From the NCBI GenBank assembly GCA_964590255.1, contig CAZPYA010000016.1, positions 1-64,000 on the forward strand: 64,000 nucleotides of DNA, written 5' to 3'. The position numbers were made by a program, and so were the translations under genes. The notes beneath the pieces are model-generated. The model was not told the DNA's origin. It searched no databases and saw only the letters and a list, made by a program, of their open reading frames with translations. Source of the DNA: JAKIYB01 sp964590255 (GTDB lineage Bacteria; Armatimonadota; Hebobacteria; CAIYQO01). Positions 16,054 to 23,772 of this stretch are shown one piece after another; the stretch's first letter is position 1, and every line of letters starts with the position of its first letter.

Positions 16054-18810
16054 TTATCCAGCGAGTGGCAGGATGACCGTGAAGGTGGCGCCCTGGTCGA
16101 TGCCGGCGCTCTCCGCGGTGACGGCGCCGCCGTGCAGCTCGGCCAGCGCTTTGACGATGGCCAGGCCGAGGCCCAGGCTTTTCGTCGTCGCGCTGCCGGC
16201 ATCGATGCGGAAGAACCGCTCGAAGACAAACGGTAACCGCTCCGGGGCGATGCCGATGCCGTTGTCGCTGACGCGGATGACGATGTCCCGGTCGGCGCGG
16301 GCCAGGCGAATGGTGATCCGACCGCCTTCGGGCGTATATTTGATGGCATTGCCGAGCAGGTTGCCGACGAGCTGCTGGATGCGGACGGTATCGATGTTGG
16401 CCGGCAGCGCGGCGTCCGGCATGTCGCAGACGAGTTGATGTCTGCGCTCGCGGGCGATAGGCTCGAAGCTGGCAAAGATGTCGGCGATGGGCACGCGGAT
16501 ATCCTGGACCGCCGTCTGCAGGCGCAGCGTGCCGGCCTGCAGCGCCGAGGCATCCAGCAGGTCATCGACCAGCGTATGCTGCATGGCCACGCTGCGCAAA
16601 ATGGCGTGCAGCGCCTCACTGATGAGCGCCGCGTCCTCCGTCTCCAAGCCGAATTCGGCCCAACCTTTGATCGCGGACAGCGGCGAGCGCAGGTCATGCG
16701 TGACCATGGCGAGGAATTCGTCCTTGACGCGGTCGGCCTCTTTCAGGCGCGTCAAATCCTGTGTCACCTGGATGACGCCGACGATCTCGCCGTAAAGTCG
16801 CACCGGGGCGGCGTTGATGAGCACCGGCACGCGGCGACCCTCTGGCGTTAGTTGTATGCCTTCGAAGTCATGCACTGCTTCACCGCGCATGGCGCGGGCG
16901 ATGGGGAGATCCTCCAGCCTGATGGGCACGTTGGCATCGGGCGTGAGGAGCGGCGCCTGACCGATGGTGTCGCTCCAGTGCTGCTGGATGAGCTCGCTTC
17001 CCCACAGGCGCTGCGCGGGATCGTTTGCCACCGCGATGCACTGGTCCGGGGTGATGAAGACGATGCTAAGCGGCATCGTCATCAGTGAGGTGAGCCAGCG
17101 CGCGCGCTCGAATTCGATCTGCTGCCGGGCGCGGGTTTGTTCGGTGACGTCCGTCACGGTCACCAGCAGTCCCAGTACGGCCTCGTCACTGGTCACCCGG
17201 CTGACCGACCAGTCCACATAGGTGGTGGCGTCCGGGTTGGCACGGAGCCGCATCTCGGCGCCGCGCTGTGTATGCGGTTTCCCCGTTCGCAGGGAGTGGC
17301 TGATGCGGGCAAACAGGATCTGGTCAATCGGGGGCGGGAAAAAGGTATTGAGCAAATCTCGCAGTGATTTGCCGATGATGTCGCCGATGGCGCTGTGCGC
17401 CATGGCGGCATAGGTGGCGTTGATCTGGCGGCACATCAGGTGTTCGTCGAAGAGGGCGACGCCCATCGGCACCTGATCGAACATGGTATACAGCGTGGCG
17501 GCGCTGGCGCGCGCGTCCTGTTCGAGCAGGCGCTCTTCAGTGTTGTCCTCGATAGCCACCACCGCGCCTATGATGCGTCCGTTGCTATCGCGAATCGGCG
17601 CGGCGGCATTGAGGATGGTGCCGCAAGTACCGTCGAAGCGCAGGATATCGATCACTTCGCCGACACTGGTCTCGCCCAAGCGCAGCGCGCGCGCCGCGGC
17701 CCAGTCTCCCGGCGCGATCGGCTGCTGCGAATCCGCCCACCAGGCGCAGAAGGCGTCGAATTCCTCTACCGCGCCGGACATGGGCACCCGTGCTTCCGCC
17801 GTGCCGCCCCAGATGCGGCGAAAGTGCGCATTGACTTCCACGACAGCGCCCTCGGCGTTCATCAGCGCCACCCCAACCGGCAAGGCGTCCAGCACCGCGC
17901 GCAGGCGACGTCGCTCCGTTTCCAGGTCTGCGGTGCGCTGGTGCACGCGGGTGTCCAACTCGTCGTTTACCCGACGCAGCTCTTCTTCCGCATGCTTGCG
18001 GGTAGTGATGTCGATGGAACTACCGAGCAGGTATTGCACCCGGCCGTGCTTATCATACACCCCGGTGCCGACACCGTAGACCCACACGAGGCTGCCGTCG
18101 GCTTTATACATACGCATTTCCAGGCTGTAAGTGGCTTGGCGCGCCAGCGCATCTTCCACCGCCCGGCGCAGACGCTCGCTATCCCCCGGTGGAAGCAATT
18201 CCATGACCGAATGCGTGCCATTGATAAATTCGCGCGGTGAAAACCCGAAAAGCGTCTCCAGTTGCGGGCTGAGGAAGATCGGGTAGAACGGCGGCTCCGC
18301 GGTGGTCATCCAGATGAAGCCGGGAAAGGTTTCGACGATGGTGCGGAAGCGCTGCTCGCTGTCGCGCAGCGTCTGCTCGATATTCACATAGGCGGAGATG
18401 TCGGTGAATGACACCAGATATCCCGCCGGCTGGTCGAGGCGGCCCAGCGGCGCCGCGGTGACCGCCAGCGGAATGACGGCGCCGTCCGGCCGCTCGAGGC
18501 GAATGGTTTGCTCGCTTAGCGGCACGCGGGTGCGCATCACCGTCTGGATTGGCCGCGCTTCCGGCGGCATGGCGTGGCCATCGATATCGCGCACGGTCCA
18601 ACTCGGATCCAGGTAACTGTGGCCGATGAGCGCGTGCCGCGCGACGCCGAGCATCGTCTCGGCGGCGGCGTTCAGGTAGCTGAAAATGCCGTCCGCGTCG
18701 AGAATGACGGTGCCGACCGGCAGGCGCTCGATCATCTCCGTCAGGCACTCGGTGGTGAACAGCGGCCCGCGGGCATCGGCAGCGTCATCCGGCGCGGGGT
18801 TCATCCCCAT
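16054..18810 (-). CDS. Soluble multi-PAS sensor histidine kinase, larger paralogue
   Basis: About 918 residues with five PAS-like modules before a complete transmitter: His705 in THDLRSPLSAIKGW, N box LVGNLLGNAIKYTPEGG, G1 SDNGIGIAPERLP, F box VFERFFRI and G2 LGLGLAIVKALAELHGG. A short coiled linker (about 280-310, LDTRVHQRTADLETERRR) divides two PAS groups. It has no membrane helix. AGGAGG (18817-18822) abuts the first ATG (18816), so the second ATG at 18810, 6 bases away, is the likely start. The final PAS plus kinase core is clearly paralogous to the adjacent downstream kinase 67 bp away; the two are likely co-transcribed. Partner response regulators are elsewhere. Confidence 0.87.
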   Translation of the reverse strand: MGMNPAPDDAADARGPLFTTECLTEMIERLPVGTVILDADGIFSYLNAAAETMLGVARHALIGHSYLDPSWTVRDIDGHAMPPEARPIQTVMRTRVPLSEQTIRLERPDGAVIPLAVTAAPLGRLDQPAGYLVSFTDISAYVNIEQTLRDSEQRFRTIVETFPGFIWMTTAEPPFYPIFLSPQLETLFGFSPREFINGTHSVMELLPPGDSERLRRAVEDALARQATYSLEMRMYKADGSLVWVYGVGTGVYDKHGRVQYLLGSSIDITTRKHAEEELRRVNDELDTRVHQRTADLETERRRLRAVLDALPVGVALMNAEGAVVEVNAHFRRIWGGTAEARVPMSGAVEEFDAFCAWWADSQQPIAPGDWAAARALRLGETSVGEVIDILRFDGTCGTILNAAAPIRDSNGRIIGAVVAIEDNTEERLLEQDARASAATLYTMFDQVPMGVALFDEHLMCRQINATYAAMAHSAIGDIIGKSLRDLLNTFFPPPIDQILFARISHSLRTGKPHTQRGAEMRLRANPDATTYVDWSVSRVTSDEAVLGLLVTVTDVTEQTRARQQIEFERARWLTSLMTMPLSIVFITPDQCIAVANDPAQRLWGSELIQQHWSDTIGQAPLLTPDANVPIRLEDLPIARAMRGEAVHDFEGIQLTPEGRRVPVLINAAPVRLYGEIVGVIQVTQDLTRLKEADRVKDEFLAMVTHDLRSPLSAIKGWAEFGLETEDAALISEALHAILRSVAMQHTLVDDLLDASALQAGTLRLQTAVQDIRVPIADIFASFEPIARERRHQLVCDMPDAALPANIDTVRIQQLVGNLLGNAIKYTPEGGRITIRLARADRDIVIRVSDNGIGIAPERLPFVFERFFRIDAGSATTKSLGLGLAIVKALAELHGGAVTAESAGIDQGATFTVILPLAG

Positions 18811-18883
18811 CGGCATCCTCCTAGCATAACAGTCTCCGCGACATTATGCCTGCTCGGCGCCGGGACAACGGGTGTCGAATACG

Positions 18884-18912
18884 ACAGCGGCGGGTGAGAA
18901 TCCCGCCGCTGT
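18884..18912. terminator. Strong hairpin after the heparinase-like gene
   Basis: An 11-bp perfect stem ACAGCGGCGGG (18884-18894) with 18902-18912. It lies 26 bp after the stop of the minus-strand secreted gene. No U tract is seen, so termination is likely but not certain. Confidence 0.5.
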
Positions 18913-18937
18913 TGGAAAATGTGGCGGCGTAGGCGGT

Positions 18938-21124
18938 TTACGGCGCTGGCTTGCGCTCCCAACTCTCTTGCAGCTCGCCCTTCGCCGTGAAGCGCCGGTA
19001 GGCAAATGGCGCGCTGGTCGTCACCGTCGGCAGACCCGCGCCGCCCAGCTCCAGCGCCCGTTTCGCCGGGTTGATGACGGCGAATTCCAGCGTGCCGTCG
19101 GGGTGCTTCACCGCGACAGCCGACGTGCCGGGTTCGTCAGCGAGGACGGTGATGCCGTTCGCCAGCTTCGTCGCGTCGAGCAGCGGCGCATGCGGCAGCA
19201 GCACCTGGGTGAACTGCACGCGGGCGCCGGGCTGCACCGGGCCGTCCCAGGCATACTGGGTCACGTAGGGCACGTCTACCTCGCTGCCCGCCCAGCGGCC
19301 GCGCACGGCCAATTTACGGTCCGGTTTCGGCGCGTGGTACACCAGCAGGTCCCACGGCAGATTCGGGTAAAGGAGCGCGTTCTGGAACCAGTGGGCACTG
19401 AACCAGGTGTTCACCCAGTTGGCGCCTTGCACCGGGGCGATGTTCTGGGTGTTCCAGATGGGGCCGATGCGCGCGGTGAAGGCATCGTCGAAGGTCGTTT
19501 CGTCACGCACCAGCACGAAACTGTTTTTGACGAAGAGGAAGTCGCGCTGTTGCGTGGCCTTGAAGCCCATGTAGTTCGTCACCTGCACGCGGGCATAGGC
19601 GAGTGTTTTTTCATCGCCGAATTCCGGCACTGTCACCGTCATGCCCGCGTAGCCGAGGGGCACTTCCTTGCGGCCCGGCCATTTCGGATTGCCGCAGAAC
19701 GTGGCCGCGCCGGAGGTGTCCTCGATTTTCACCATATTCTCGCGGCTGACGAATTTCTCATAGGTGGGCATGGCGAAGACGGCGCCGTGGCGCTCGAAGC
19801 CGGTGATGGCGGTGGGGTTCAGCGGGTCGTGGCGGGCGAAGAGCTCCACCAGCATGAACATGTCGCCGGGATTCCACCCCGCACGGAAGGCCAGCTTGCT
19901 GGGCATCACCGTTTGTGAGGCATACATGTTGCAGTCCACCCCGCCGGCATCGGGGAACATCTTCTTTGCCTCTTCGTTCGTCAGGCGCAATACCTCTTTG
20001 CGCATCAGCAGTTGCGAGGCGCCGGCCGGCTCCACTGGCGTTACGGCGTCGTCGCAGAAGAGGCTGGCCAGCGCCACGCTTTCCTCGCTGGTGGCGCGGG
20101 CGTGGTGGTGGCCGGGCGAGAAGCCGCCGCGGGCCAGGGCGTAGTTGAACAGCCGGTTCGCCACCCAGCGATAGCGGCCGTCGCGGGTGTATTTGCCCAG
20201 CAATTCCAGCGCGAGGATGCGGTGGCCGGCGTGCGAATTGTAGCCGAGGTGGGCGCCGTAGGGTGGCACCGCGCCGTCGGGCGTGGTCTCGTATACCAGC
20301 CGCGCCCACAGGAAATTCTGCACCTCGGGGTTGGTGAAGGCTTCGGCGCGGTTCAGCAACTCGGCTTCGATAAGGATGCGCTCGACGCTGCCCATGAAGT
20401 AGTTGATGTCGTTGATGCCGACGTCGCGGAAGGTATACCAGTCGCCCCACACCTTCTCGCCGTAGGCCTTCCACTTCGGGGCGTCCGGCTCGTCCGGGTA
20501 GAGGGTGGCGCAGAGCAGGTGGTTGATGCCCTGGGCCTGCGAGCGATGCTGCTGGCCGCGCCACAGGCCGTCGTTGGGACTCCAGGCGAACTGGTATCGG
20601 CGCAACATCAGTAGCAGCTCTTTGGCGAAGGCGTCGTCCTCCGGCGTCATCGCGCCGCGCTTGCGCAGCTCGCGAAAATAGGTGGCGCACAGGTAGCCGC
20701 CTTCGAAGGAGTAGGTGCCGCCTTGCTCTTTGATCTGCTGGTCGAGGCTGGCCTTGTAATCACGCAGCGTGACCTTGATGCCCGCCGCCAACGCGCGGCA
20801 GGCGGCCAGCGTCTTCTCATCGCCTTTCGTCGTATCGAAATCGTAGCCGAACACCGCCAGCGCCGCCAGCGCGTGGCGGGGGCCGTAGATGCCGCGCTTT
20901 TGTCCGCGCTCGAAGCCCTGGGCCAGCGGGCGTAATAAGTCGATGTAGTCCTTGCGCGTGACCGGGCTGCGCGGGATGGTCAGCGTCGCCGGATCGCGTT
21001 CGACGAAGCGGTTAAGGTCCGGCATGAAGTAGCCGGGCGTGCCTTGATAGGCGGGGGCCGGCTGCTGGGCCGTCGCCGGCAGCAGCGCCGCCAGCAGGAG
21101 GAGGAGGACGATCACATGGGTCAT
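18938..21124 (-). CDS. Secreted heparinase II/III-like polysaccharide-degrading protein
   Basis: A 728-residue protein with a clear signal peptide (MTHVIVLLLLLAALLPATAQ). Residues about 60-400 are helix-rich with aromatic and His-rich loops (GHHHARATSEES, NMYASQTVMPSK), consistent with an alpha/alpha toroid; the rest is strand-rich, as in heparinase II/III-type lyases with C-terminal beta-sandwich. I infer a role in cleaving acidic or complex polysaccharides outside the cytoplasm; the fold is suggested, not proven, and it could be an uncharacterised lyase or hydrolase. Start ATG 21124 follows AGGAG by 8 bases; the frame is open for 530 bp further upstream through repeat DNA and was not used. 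Confidence 0.7.
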   Translation of the reverse strand: MTHVIVLLLLLAALLPATAQQPAPAYQGTPGYFMPDLNRFVERDPATLTIPRSPVTRKDYIDLLRPLAQGFERGQKRGIYGPRHALAALAVFGYDFDTTKGDEKTLAACRALAAGIKVTLRDYKASLDQQIKEQGGTYSFEGGYLCATYFRELRKRGAMTPEDDAFAKELLLMLRRYQFAWSPNDGLWRGQQHRSQAQGINHLLCATLYPDEPDAPKWKAYGEKVWGDWYTFRDVGINDINYFMGSVERILIEAELLNRAEAFTNPEVQNFLWARLVYETTPDGAVPPYGAHLGYNSHAGHRILALELLGKYTRDGRYRWVANRLFNYALARGGFSPGHHHARATSEESVALASLFCDDAVTPVEPAGASQLLMRKEVLRLTNEEAKKMFPDAGGVDCNMYASQTVMPSKLAFRAGWNPGDMFMLVELFARHDPLNPTAITGFERHGAVFAMPTYEKFVSRENMVKIEDTSGAATFCGNPKWPGRKEVPLGYAGMTVTVPEFGDEKTLAYARVQVTNYMGFKATQQRDFLFVKNSFVLVRDETTFDDAFTARIGPIWNTQNIAPVQGANWVNTWFSAHWFQNALLYPNLPWDLLVYHAPKPDRKLAVRGRWAGSEVDVPYVTQYAWDGPVQPGARVQFTQVLLPHAPLLDATKLANGITVLADEPGTSAVAVKHPDGTLEFAVINPAKRALELGGAGLPTVTTSAPFAYRRFTAKGELQESWERKPAP

Positions 21125-21190
21125 GAGAGCTCTCCTGACGATTGGGGGATATATGTCGCTATTGTACGGCTGGGTGGGGGTTCTGGCAAT

Positions 21191-21260
21191 GACTACCCCC
21201 CGGCTACCCCCGGTGACTACCCCCACATTTTTGTGGTTTTTGCGAAAAAGGGGGTAGTCG
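21191..21260. repeat. GACTACCCCC palindromic repeat, copy 1
   Basis: GACTACCCCC occurs twice, with a third CTACCCCC between, and is closed by GGGGGTAGTC (21251-21260) after a TTTTT/AAAAA region, giving a stem-loop. A matching copy sits at 55364-55421, with the same order CCCCC, TTTTT, CGAAAAA, GGGGGTAGTC. Confidence 0.75.
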
Positions 21261-21283
21261 GTTCTGTTACCGGTTCTGGTTCC

Positions 21284-21346
21284 GTGCGGGCACTGAAGTA
21301 CCCCCTGCGTGGCCGTGCGGCAAGGCGTCCACCTGCGGGGACGCAA
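21284..21346. repeat. GC-rich dispersed repeat, copy 1
   Basis: Begins GTGCGGGCACTGAAGTACCC and continues with a conserved pattern ending in GACGCAA. A second copy is at 22481-22544. Both copies lie in the region upstream of minus-strand envelope or carbohydrate genes. Confidence 0.7.
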
Positions 21347-21565
21347 ATGCAAGCAGCCGGTAGAGACGATAATAGGTTGTTGATTTTTCGCATTTGTTAC
21401 TAAAAAATGGCAAGTGCTTCCAACCAGTTCCGAAATCCAGCCAGTGAACTGGCTGGCTAACTTCAGTCGTCCCTCCGGGACTGGATATGGTAGGTATTCG
21501 GTTGCCATGGTGCGTGCATGGCGATAGGGCGATGCCGGGGTGCCTGGTCGGGCGCCACCCCCCGC

Positions 21566-21590
21566 CCCCCTCCCCGTTCCGGAGAGGGGG
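21566..21590. repeat. Short palindromic repeat, CCCCTCCCC/GGAGAGGGG family, copy 3
   Basis: CCCCCTCCCCG, TTCC, GGAGAGGGGG; shares the GTTCCGGAGAGGGG centre exactly with the copy at 4950-4972. Confidence 0.65.
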
Positions 21591-21722
21591 AGAGAGTGCT
21601 GCAACATACCCCACAATATGACGGAAGGATAGCAGATTTGGCGGTTGTTGTCAAGCAAATGTTTGCCAAGTAGGGGTTAGGGGATCGGGATTAGGGGTTA
21701 GGGGGACAGTTAGGATGGATGA

Positions 21723-22457
21723 TTATTTTGGTGCCGGTACCTTCTTTAGCTCTGCTTTGATTGCGGTATACAGCTCTTTCAGCCACGTTGGCGCGTTTGG
21801 CATTGAGGCGGTGGCGTTGGGTTTGCGGAAGTCGGTGGGGGTGAGGATGAGTTGGATTTTCGAGAGACCGGTGTCGGCGGCGAGGACGAAGAGGTCTTCG
21901 GAGGCCGGGTCGCCCATGGCGAGGCAGCCGATGGAGGCGTCGCCGCCGTGGATCATGATATCGCCGCCGAGGTTCGTGCGGCGGTCGCGTTTGGCCATGG
22001 CGCGGTCGAAGGCGTTGGGGTAGTTCACGCGCAGCGAGAGGTGATACAGGCTGTTGGGGTTGAGGCTCTCGATGCGATAGAGGCCTTCGGGCACCTGGCC
22101 GTCGCCTTCGCGCAGCTTGGGGCCGGGGCCGCCGCTGGCGGCGAGGATGGGGTAGCGGGTGAGGAAGCGGAGCGCGCCGTCATTCGGTGCGGCGTATAGC
22201 TCCAGCACCGCTTTATCCTTCACGCCGACCAGCACCAGCCGCGCGGGTGGGTAGGGGAGTTTTGCCTTGTCAAACGCCGGCTTCAGTCGCGCCCGCGCCG
22301 CCGGGCCGTATTCCGCCAGGCGGTCGGCGACGGTCTTCCGTGTGCCCTGGCCCAATAATGGCCTCAGCAATCCGCGCAGGTGCGCGTTGAAGGGGATGAT
22401 GGCGAGGGTGAGCGCCAGGAGGGTGAGCAGGATGTAGAGGCGTTTGGGGCGGGTCAT
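21723..22457 (-). CDS. L,D-transpeptidase, YafK/YkuD-type
   Basis: A 244-residue protein with an N-terminal membrane anchor or uncleaved signal (about 8-24) and a periplasmic catalytic domain. The YkuD-type signature is clear: His170 and catalytic Cys178 in IHGGDASIGCLAMGD. The family forms or edits 3-3 peptide crosslinks in peptidoglycan or, for the YafK branch, cleaves or attaches proteins at mDAP. The GGDIMIHGG context fits the YafK branch. ATG 22457 has GGAGG 6 bases upstream; the frame upstream of it runs into a repeat and was excluded. Confidence 0.88.
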   Translation of the reverse strand: MTRPKRLYILLTLLALTLAIIPFNAHLRGLLRPLLGQGTRKTVADRLAEYGPAARARLKPAFDKAKLPYPPARLVLVGVKDKAVLELYAAPNDGALRFLTRYPILAASGGPGPKLREGDGQVPEGLYRIESLNPNSLYHLSLRVNYPNAFDRAMAKRDRRTNLGGDIMIHGGDASIGCLAMGDPASEDLFVLAADTGLSKIQLILTPTDFRKPNATASMPNAPTWLKELYTAIKAELKKVPAPK

Positions 22458-22872
22458 GTGTATCCTCCGAATACGCTCCTGTGCGGGCACTGAAGTACCC
22501 ACCTGCCGGGCCATGCGGCCAGGCGTCCCTCTGCAGGGATGCAATGGGGCTCGCGATTACTCCCTGCCGTGATAGATTACTGGCTCATTGTAGCGCGGAG
22601 TGGGGGATTGGGGAAGGGTTCCGGGGGGTGGCGTGGAAGGTTATGGTCAAGTCGGGCTGCAATGGGAGATGCCATGGGACGGTTCTTTGAGCAAAGGGCT
22701 GTTTCGTATGACCCTCACCGATGGGTACCGGCACAAGGATGGGTTGTCGGGATCGCGATAATCTACTTACTGCTGATGTATCTGCCAGCGGACAAGTCCT
22801 ATTTGTTGTATTATTTCCCACTGGGTATCGTGCTGGCTTCAGTGGGATTTCCGTATGCGGGGAGGCAACTCG
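22458..22872. other. Intergenic region with a repeat and a possible gene remnant
   Basis: Holds the second copy of the GC-rich repeat (22481-22544). From ATG 22674, preceded by GGGAG, a frame encodes two strongly hydrophobic segments (about 22740-22860), then runs out of character inside the nitrilase gene in a different frame. It may be a decayed or truncated small membrane-protein gene. Confidence 0.4.
22481..22544. repeat. GC-rich dispersed repeat, copy 2
   Basis: Starts with the same GTGCGGGCACTGAAGTACCC as the copy at 21284-21346, then diverges moderately. Its edge is 23 bp upstream of the L,D-transpeptidase ATG. Confidence 0.7.
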
Positions 22873-23727
22873 ATGGGACGAACACTGCAAGTGACCTGCG
22901 TGCAATTGCACTGGGCAAAGCCGCTGGAGTACAACCTGGTGCGGGTGGGGGAGTATATCGCCCGTGCGGCGGAGGCGGGCAGCCGCGTGGTGCTGTTCCC
23001 GGAGACGACGCTAACGGGGTACTACTTCCCCGATATCGTCACGCTGGACCCCGCGGCGGTGCAGGCGGCGCTGGAGGAAACCCGGCGCTTGACACGCGCG
23101 GCTGGCCTTTGGTGCCTCGTCGGCACACTGCGGAAGACCACGGACCGCTACCTCAATCTGATGCACGTCATCGCGCCCGACGGCGCCATCACCTACGAAT
23201 ACGCCAAGGTACACATGGCCGGGCATGACGAGAAAACCTACTGCCGCGGGGGCAACAAGCTGGCGCTCTTCGAGATTGACGGCATCCTCTGCACGCTGGT
23301 CATCTGCCGCGATGGCCGCCATCCTGAGCTCTACCGCATCCCGGCGATGGCCGGCGCGCAGATTCTCTTCCACCCCTCCTGCAGTTCCGACGAGATTGAA
23401 GCGGTGGCGTGGAAGCGCGTCTCCGGCCGCGCCCAGCAACCCGTGGGCCCGAACAGCAAAATCTTCCACTGCGTGGCCAACACCATCGGCCAGTCGCCTG
23501 ACGGCCGGCAAACCTCTAGCGGTATGTCCTTTATCCGCGAGCCCAACGGCCTTCCCCTCGCCGAAGCCGGCTACTACCAGGAAGAGATGATCACCGCCGT
23601 CCTCGACCTCGACCGCGCCGATCGCGGCTACATCACCGACAGTCTGGCCAACCCGCCATTCCTGAAAAGCCACTGGGAGGCGATGATCGCCGACATGTTG
23701 GCGCGGAAGGACGACATTCCCGAATGA
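22873..23727 (+). CDS. Nitrilase-superfamily carbon-nitrogen hydrolase
   Basis: A 284-residue cytoplasmic hydrolase with the full catalytic triad of the superfamily: Glu44 in FPETTLTGY, Lys112 in YAKVHMAGHDE and Cys145 in VICRDGRHPE. It hydrolyses a C-N bond in an amide or nitrile; substrate is unknown, with omega-amidase, N-carbamoyl-amidase and related branches all possible. The start at 22873 is set by GGGGAGG (22859-22865), 7 bases upstream; ATG 22855 overlaps that site. A strong bidirectional hairpin follows. It has no obvious operon partner. Confidence 0.85.
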   Translation: MGRTLQVTCVQLHWAKPLEYNLVRVGEYIARAAEAGSRVVLFPETTLTGYYFPDIVTLDPAAVQAALEETRRLTRAAGLWCLVGTLRKTTDRYLNLMHVIAPDGAITYEYAKVHMAGHDEKTYCRGGNKLALFEIDGILCTLVICRDGRHPELYRIPAMAGAQILFHPSCSSDEIEAVAWKRVSGRAQQPVGPNSKIFHCVANTIGQSPDGRQTSSGMSFIREPNGLPLAEAGYYQEEMITAVLDLDRADRGYITDSLANPPFLKSHWEAMIADMLARKDDIPE

Positions 23728-23731
23728 AAGA

Positions 23732-23763
23732 CGTCGCGCGTGTCCGCTATGGCACGCGCGACG
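23732..23763. terminator. Bidirectional hairpin between convergent genes
   Basis: An 11-bp perfect stem CGTCGCGCGTG (23732-23742) with 23753-23763, placed between the nitrilase stop and the esterase stop. No long T tract on either side. Confidence 0.6.
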
Positions 23764-23772
23764 AATAATGAT

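Larger units (their letters stand above)
21125..21722. other. Repeat-rich intergenic region
   Basis: Nearly 600 bp without a convincing gene. It contains the GACTACCCCC palindromic repeat (21191-21260), one copy of a GC-rich dispersed repeat (21284-21346), and a CCCCTCCCC/GGAGAGGGG palindrome (21566-21590). The open frames across it are made of repeat sequence. Confidence 0.65.

Noticed and set aside
21125..21658. N-terminal extension of the heparinase-like protein by about 178 residues
   Set aside because: The extra residues come from repeat DNA; a signal peptide and AGGAG site place the start at 21124.
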